Source of the DNA: Gammaproteobacteria bacterium
Lineage (GTDB): Bacteria; Pseudomonadota; Gammaproteobacteria; UBA1113
Length of the DNA: 32,592 bases
NCBI GenBank assembly: GCA_020051155.1
Contig: JAGVJK010000028.1
Location: forward strand, 1-32,592
Reading direction: 5' to 3'
Shown here: one piece after another, positions 29,304 through 32,592 of the stretch
Numbering within the stretch: position 1 is the first letter of the stretch
Layout: every line of letters begins with the position of its first letter
Translations under genes and position numbers: made by a program
Notes under the pieces: model-generated
What the model saw: only the letters and a program-made list of their open reading frames with translations
Databases searched by the model: none
What the model was told of the DNA's origin: nothing

Positions 29304-32300
29304 TTAAGGAACAAATCTTTGGTGAGATGAGCTTGGTGCTATTTCAGGTTCGGGTGCTGGTTCGGCGATATGTAAGTATCTTTTTAATGATTGGATAATA
29401 CCTTCAAGCTCTGGCAACTTAATAAGAAGTTGTTGAGAATACTCAATGGTCCATTCATGTGCGCTTTGATTGCGTGATGCAATCATGCTATTCAGATATT
29501 TGATAATAATAGGACGCACTTTTTTAGCAAGAGTTCTTTTTTCTGTATCAGGCACCTGTTTCCAAAAATCGCCAATGTTAATCAATAAAAAACGTAGTTT
29601 GGATTCTGCCTCTGGAGATAATTTTTGGCCTTTAAACTTACAATATTGGCTTAGCTCTTGGAGGTAATAAAATAAATAATGTAGTATGGTTTTTGCCGAA
29701 AGATCGGTAGGGGTGTTAAGCGTTTGTTGTTTTTCTTTAAAGAACATTGTTTGCTGAAGTTTTGTGGGTAATGCGCCTAAGGACGATTGTATGAGCACTT
29801 GATAGAATTCAGCGATATGTTCCGCAGTTAAATCATTAAGATTATGGACAACGATATTTCGCATTGCGACAATCATCTTATATTGTTTTTCGCTGAAGGT
29901 GTCAGCAAAAAATCCTTCTTTTGTTATAAGTCCTAATAGCATGTTCAACGCCCAGCCGCGTAAACAAAATAATTGATCATGCTCATTAGCCACATTCCGT
30001 ATAATGGCAGTATACCTCTCACCAAGCTGTTCTTGCCGTGAGAGACTTCGAGAGTGTGAAGATGTTTCTGGCGGAGATTGTCGCTTTTTGGACGGATTGT
30101 TTTTAGAGCCGCGATAGAGATCTTTTTCAGATGATTTTTGCAGAAGAACGTAAACTTCCGCAGAAGAGCTGGTTGAACTTCGAGAAATAGTGGATTGTTC
30201 TGCGTCATGACTACTACAGGCAATACTTGTTGGTTCACTTCCAAATTCTCTAGGAAGAATATTTTCTTCTTGCACTGAGCTACTTGCGGTGACGATATGA
30301 TTCGTATCAGTGGGTAGTGTGGCAATAGGTTCTATAGCTTGACGGACAGGCATTTCAACACTTGTTATTAGTGGGTTATGTCTTGTGGAGCGTGAGTTTA
30401 TTTCTGTATTAGCGGTGGCGCTAGAAGATAATTGTGTGAAGGAGAGAAGTTCATTTTTTAAGGTGGTTAATTTGCTCGATAACCCTTGTTGATGCTTGAT
30501 AGCTGCATCGATTTTATCTTTCTGTAGCATTTTGTCTGGTAAGGATGGGCTCATGTTTTTTAGAGCACTTTGTATTTCTTTAATAGAAGCGGGTATTTTA
30601 GCTTTTGGATTATCCACTTGGCTTAAACGATTTTTTAGCTGTCGTCGCAATTCTTTTTGTTGCTTCTCATTTTGCTCAGCTAACTCTTGAAGCAACTCTC
30701 TTTTTTTATTTAATTCATCTAGATCATTTTCAATAGAGTAAGTGTTCGGTGTGATGCTGGAAGTACTAACTGGGCGCAAAAAGTCGGGAGTTGTGCCCAT
30801 CTCCACTTTGGGAATAATTCTTTTCGCTTTTTTACTAGTGGATGGATTTGTTCGCAAAGTTAGTGCTGCATTGGGGGTTGCTAAAGCTTGTATGGCGTTA
30901 TTTTTCTGGAGAAGGTGTTTTTTGCGCGCATTTGTTTTTTCTAAAAGGGTTGTTATCATACGTTTAAGCGCAACTCTCTTCGATGAAGAATAAGAAATTG
31001 TTTTCTGAAGAATAGGACGCAACTGTTTTCTAGTTTCTAAAGAGGTTCTTTCTTCATTTGTTAGAGATGAAGTCATTAGATTTTTTTCGTCTTGTTCAAG
31101 TTTCAATAAAAATCGTTGCTGCGCTTCTGATGAGATTTGAGCTACTTTTTCAAACTCTTTTATTTCTTTTTCTATGGCATCTAGCTCTTCAAGAGATTTT
31201 GTTTTCAGAGATTCATCAAGGGCGTAAAATAAACCTTCTTTAGCTTGCCTGAACGAATGTTTAAGAGATAACACGCCCTTATAAGTTAGCCATATAGAAG
31301 GGAGAAAAACTAGGAGAGCATCAAGGTAAAGTTTAATACTGTCTACCATGAAGATGGAAAAGGGTAAAAAATCAGAAGAAAATGGGCCAATATAAAGGGT
31401 AGAATAAACAGACAAGGTATGAATAAAATTAAATAAAGTCGCTACAGATCTGATAATAGATATTAGAAAGTTAGAATAAAGCAAGGGAAGGGTACAATGA
31501 AAAACTAACATGGCCCCCCACATGGCAAGGTCCATATACCGGGGATACAGTGAGTATAATGGGTTATAAGGATGAATGTAGGGTCCGCCACGCATGCAAA
31601 GATAGTCAGCAGCCGTATAGTGTCCATCGGTAACCAATAAGTTGCCACCGTGTTCTAATAATAAATCAATGAGATCTGTTTGATTGCGAGCTGACAAAGC
31701 GCTGAGCATGAGCGGTGTTTTTGGTGTGCTGTTCGGAACATCCAGAGTATGGCTATATACATTGGGTGACATTCCTAGTTCTTGAAGAAAATAAGTGACT
31801 AGTTCAGGTCTAGAAATTTTTATTGCACGATTTATTAAAGGCTCTTTAACCTTCACGGGAAGTTGATTTGAGTTTGAAGACTCTTTACTCAATGATAGAT
31901 CATAAAAAAAACTAGCGCCAAAACGGCAATAAGCATGACTAAGACTGAAAGGTAATAAATTAAAGCTTTGGAATGGATAGTTTCGTGCAATCATGGCGGG
32001 TGACGGATCATGAGCAGAGTACCACGTGAGAAAAGTAATATCATCCAAGCGTAGTAGTTTAGCTAAGGATGTTCGTGCCTGTAAATTTTTTCTTGCTCCT
32101 AATTGCTCTTGAGCTCTCTTCAAGAGAAGCACAAAAAGATCTAAATCAAAACTATAATTGGATACATTATCTAATTCATTACGGAAGGCTATGATATCTA
32201 GATAAGATGTATAGGGTAATATTTGTTTCAGCAGGTCCTCTTTTTTTTCATTTAACACTCTAAAAAGTAGAGAATGTCCTTGAATAAGTGGTATATCTAG

Positions 32301-32453
32301 AAAACTTGCTTGAGCTTTATACCCTTTTTTGACAAGCGCTAGCAAGCCTTCTGAGTTGTCTGCATGAAAGAGCGTTTCTAGTAAGGTGAAGCCTCTAGGA
32401 GTCGGTTCATCTAACTCGGAGATATTAAGATACTTGATAAAAGCACGTAACAT
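29304..32453 (-). CDS. Giant ankyrin/membrane/coiled-coil protein with paired HEPN-like motifs
   Basis: The 1049-residue product is modular. Residues 20-60 and about 203-285 show degenerate ankyrin repeats (EPLINRAIKISRPELVTYFL; KTPLMLSALSARNQTDLIDL). Three or four hydrophobic segments lie at about 309-392. Coiled coil or charged helix follows at 405-520 and 575-612, then a Ser/Thr-rich low-complexity linker (about 650-800). The C-terminal ~230 residues are helical and contain RNIVVH (865-870) and RNQSAH (994-999), both fitting the R-x4-H core of HEPN RNases; the first resembles HepT-type RNxxVH. The tail is AEPAPEPEIAPSSSHQRFVP. ATG 32453 lacks a ribosome-binding site, but no better in-frame start exists before an upstream stop. 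Membrane-inserted effector or an RNase-type defence protein are both possible. Confidence 0.78.
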   Translation of the reverse strand: MLRAFIKYLNISELDEPTPRGFTLLETLFHADNSEGLLALVKKGYKAQASFLDIPLIQGHSLLFRVLNEKKEDLLKQILPYTSYLDIIAFRNELDNVSNYSFDLDLFVLLLKRAQEQLGARKNLQARTSLAKLLRLDDITFLTWYSAHDPSPAMIARNYPFQSFNLLPFSLSHAYCRFGASFFYDLSLSKESSNSNQLPVKVKEPLINRAIKISRPELVTYFLQELGMSPNVYSHTLDVPNSTPKTPLMLSALSARNQTDLIDLLLEHGGNLLVTDGHYTAADYLCMRGGPYIHPYNPLYSLYPRYMDLAMWGAMLVFHCTLPLLYSNFLISIIRSVATLFNFIHTLSVYSTLYIGPFSSDFLPFSIFMVDSIKLYLDALLVFLPSIWLTYKGVLSLKHSFRQAKEGLFYALDESLKTKSLEELDAIEKEIKEFEKVAQISSEAQQRFLLKLEQDEKNLMTSSLTNEERTSLETRKQLRPILQKTISYSSSKRVALKRMITTLLEKTNARKKHLLQKNNAIQALATPNAALTLRTNPSTSKKAKRIIPKVEMGTTPDFLRPVSTSSITPNTYSIENDLDELNKKRELLQELAEQNEKQQKELRRQLKNRLSQVDNPKAKIPASIKEIQSALKNMSPSLPDKMLQKDKIDAAIKHQQGLSSKLTTLKNELLSFTQLSSSATANTEINSRSTRHNPLITSVEMPVRQAIEPIATLPTDTNHIVTASSSVQEENILPREFGSEPTSIACSSHDAEQSTISRSSTSSSAEVYVLLQKSSEKDLYRGSKNNPSKKRQSPPETSSHSRSLSRQEQLGERYTAIIRNVANEHDQLFCLRGWALNMLLGLITKEGFFADTFSEKQYKMIVAMRNIVVHNLNDLTAEHIAEFYQVLIQSSLGALPTKLQQTMFFKEKQQTLNTPTDLSAKTILHYLFYYLQELSQYCKFKGQKLSPEAESKLRFLLINIGDFWKQVPDTEKRTLAKKVRPIIIKYLNSMIASRNQSAHEWTIEYSQQLLIKLPELEGIIQSLKRYLHIAEPAPEPEIAPSSSHQRFVP

Positions 32454-32473
32454 TGAGTTATGTATTTTATTCG

Positions 32474-32502
32474 AAGATAAGGTATGTACCAGCTGTTGTC
32501 AG
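32474..32502 (-). promoter_or_regulatory. Candidate promoter of the 1049-residue protein
   Basis: On the minus strand CTGACA (32502-32497), a 17-bp spacer and TATCTT (32479-32474) give a fair -35 and a mediocre -10, with the ATG about 20 bp downstream. The remaining 90 bp to the window edge show no gene. Confidence 0.35.
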
Positions 32503-32592
32503 GGGTCTAAAAGCGCGGATAAATGGCGCAGGTTTTAATCGTAATAATAGCTTCCTTGCCGCAAGATAGGGTTGCAAGATGATTTACAACCC

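Noticed and set aside
1..32592. tRNA genes, rRNA genes or CRISPR arrays
   Set aside because: Reading through the intergenic stretches I found no cloverleaf with a CCA end, no rRNA segment and no regularly spaced repeats. A tRNAscan run would settle the tRNA question.

Overview
The window looks like a gammaproteobacterial chromosome segment, most plausibly from an intracellular or host-associated member of the Legionellales (Legionella/Coxiella side). I infer this from three things: gammaproteobacterial gene neighbourhoods (miaB-ybeZ-ybeY-corC with lnt nearby, suhB, trmJ, rdgC, and a nadC-nadB-nadA operon); moderate-to-low G+C; and a right half dominated by large, eukaryotic-like proteins (ankyrin repeats, a leucine-rich-repeat fragment, long coiled coils, an ankyrin/membrane/coiled-coil giant) with Ser/Glu-rich C-termini, as is common among Dot/Icm type IV effectors. 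No 16S rRNA or other species marker is present, so the genus is not named.

Layout. 1-90 (minus) is the 5' end of a group II intron that leaves the window at the left edge. 202-1263 (minus) is a membrane protein with a class III nucleotide-cyclase domain lacking the usual Asn/Arg transition-state pair. 1409-9621 carries lnt, rdgC, an orphan gene and the minus-strand block suhB-miaB-ybeZ-ybeY-corC, which serves tRNA thiomethylation, rRNA maturation, metal homeostasis and lipoprotein acylation. trmJ and an aldo/keto reductase run divergently (9778-11548). 11550-15418 (minus) is a complete aspartate-to-nicotinate-mononucleotide operon, nadC-nadB-nadA, with a likely terminator inside the 3' end of the reductase gene.

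From 15.6 kb on the character changes: a 736-residue coiled-coil protein, a small exported six-cysteine protein behind an A14 tract, a 405-bp hairpin-rich non-coding stretch, an LRR-fragment protein, an MFS transporter, a short ankyrin gene, a 19-repeat ankyrin gene (ANK1) followed 22 bp later by a 636-residue orphan, an MFS pseudogene, a 20-repeat ankyrin paralogue (ANK2), a 61-bp near-perfect palindromic terminator, and a convergent 1049-residue protein.

Main observations. (1) ANK1 and ANK2 are paralogues with a shared ~190-residue N-terminal domain. An MFS relic in front of ANK2 shows that an MFS-to-ANK block was duplicated and one MFS copy decayed. (2) Both paralogues keep the same promoter architecture: an 11-bp-phased direct repeat (CTAAG-N6-TTAAT), then 10 bp, then a -10 hexamer. 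This resembles PmrA boxes of Legionella/Coxiella effector genes. (3) The 1049-residue protein joins ankyrin-like repeats, membrane segments and coiled coils to a C-terminal region with two RN-x3-H motifs of the HEPN RNase type. Together the right half reads as a candidate effector island; secretion and function are inference.
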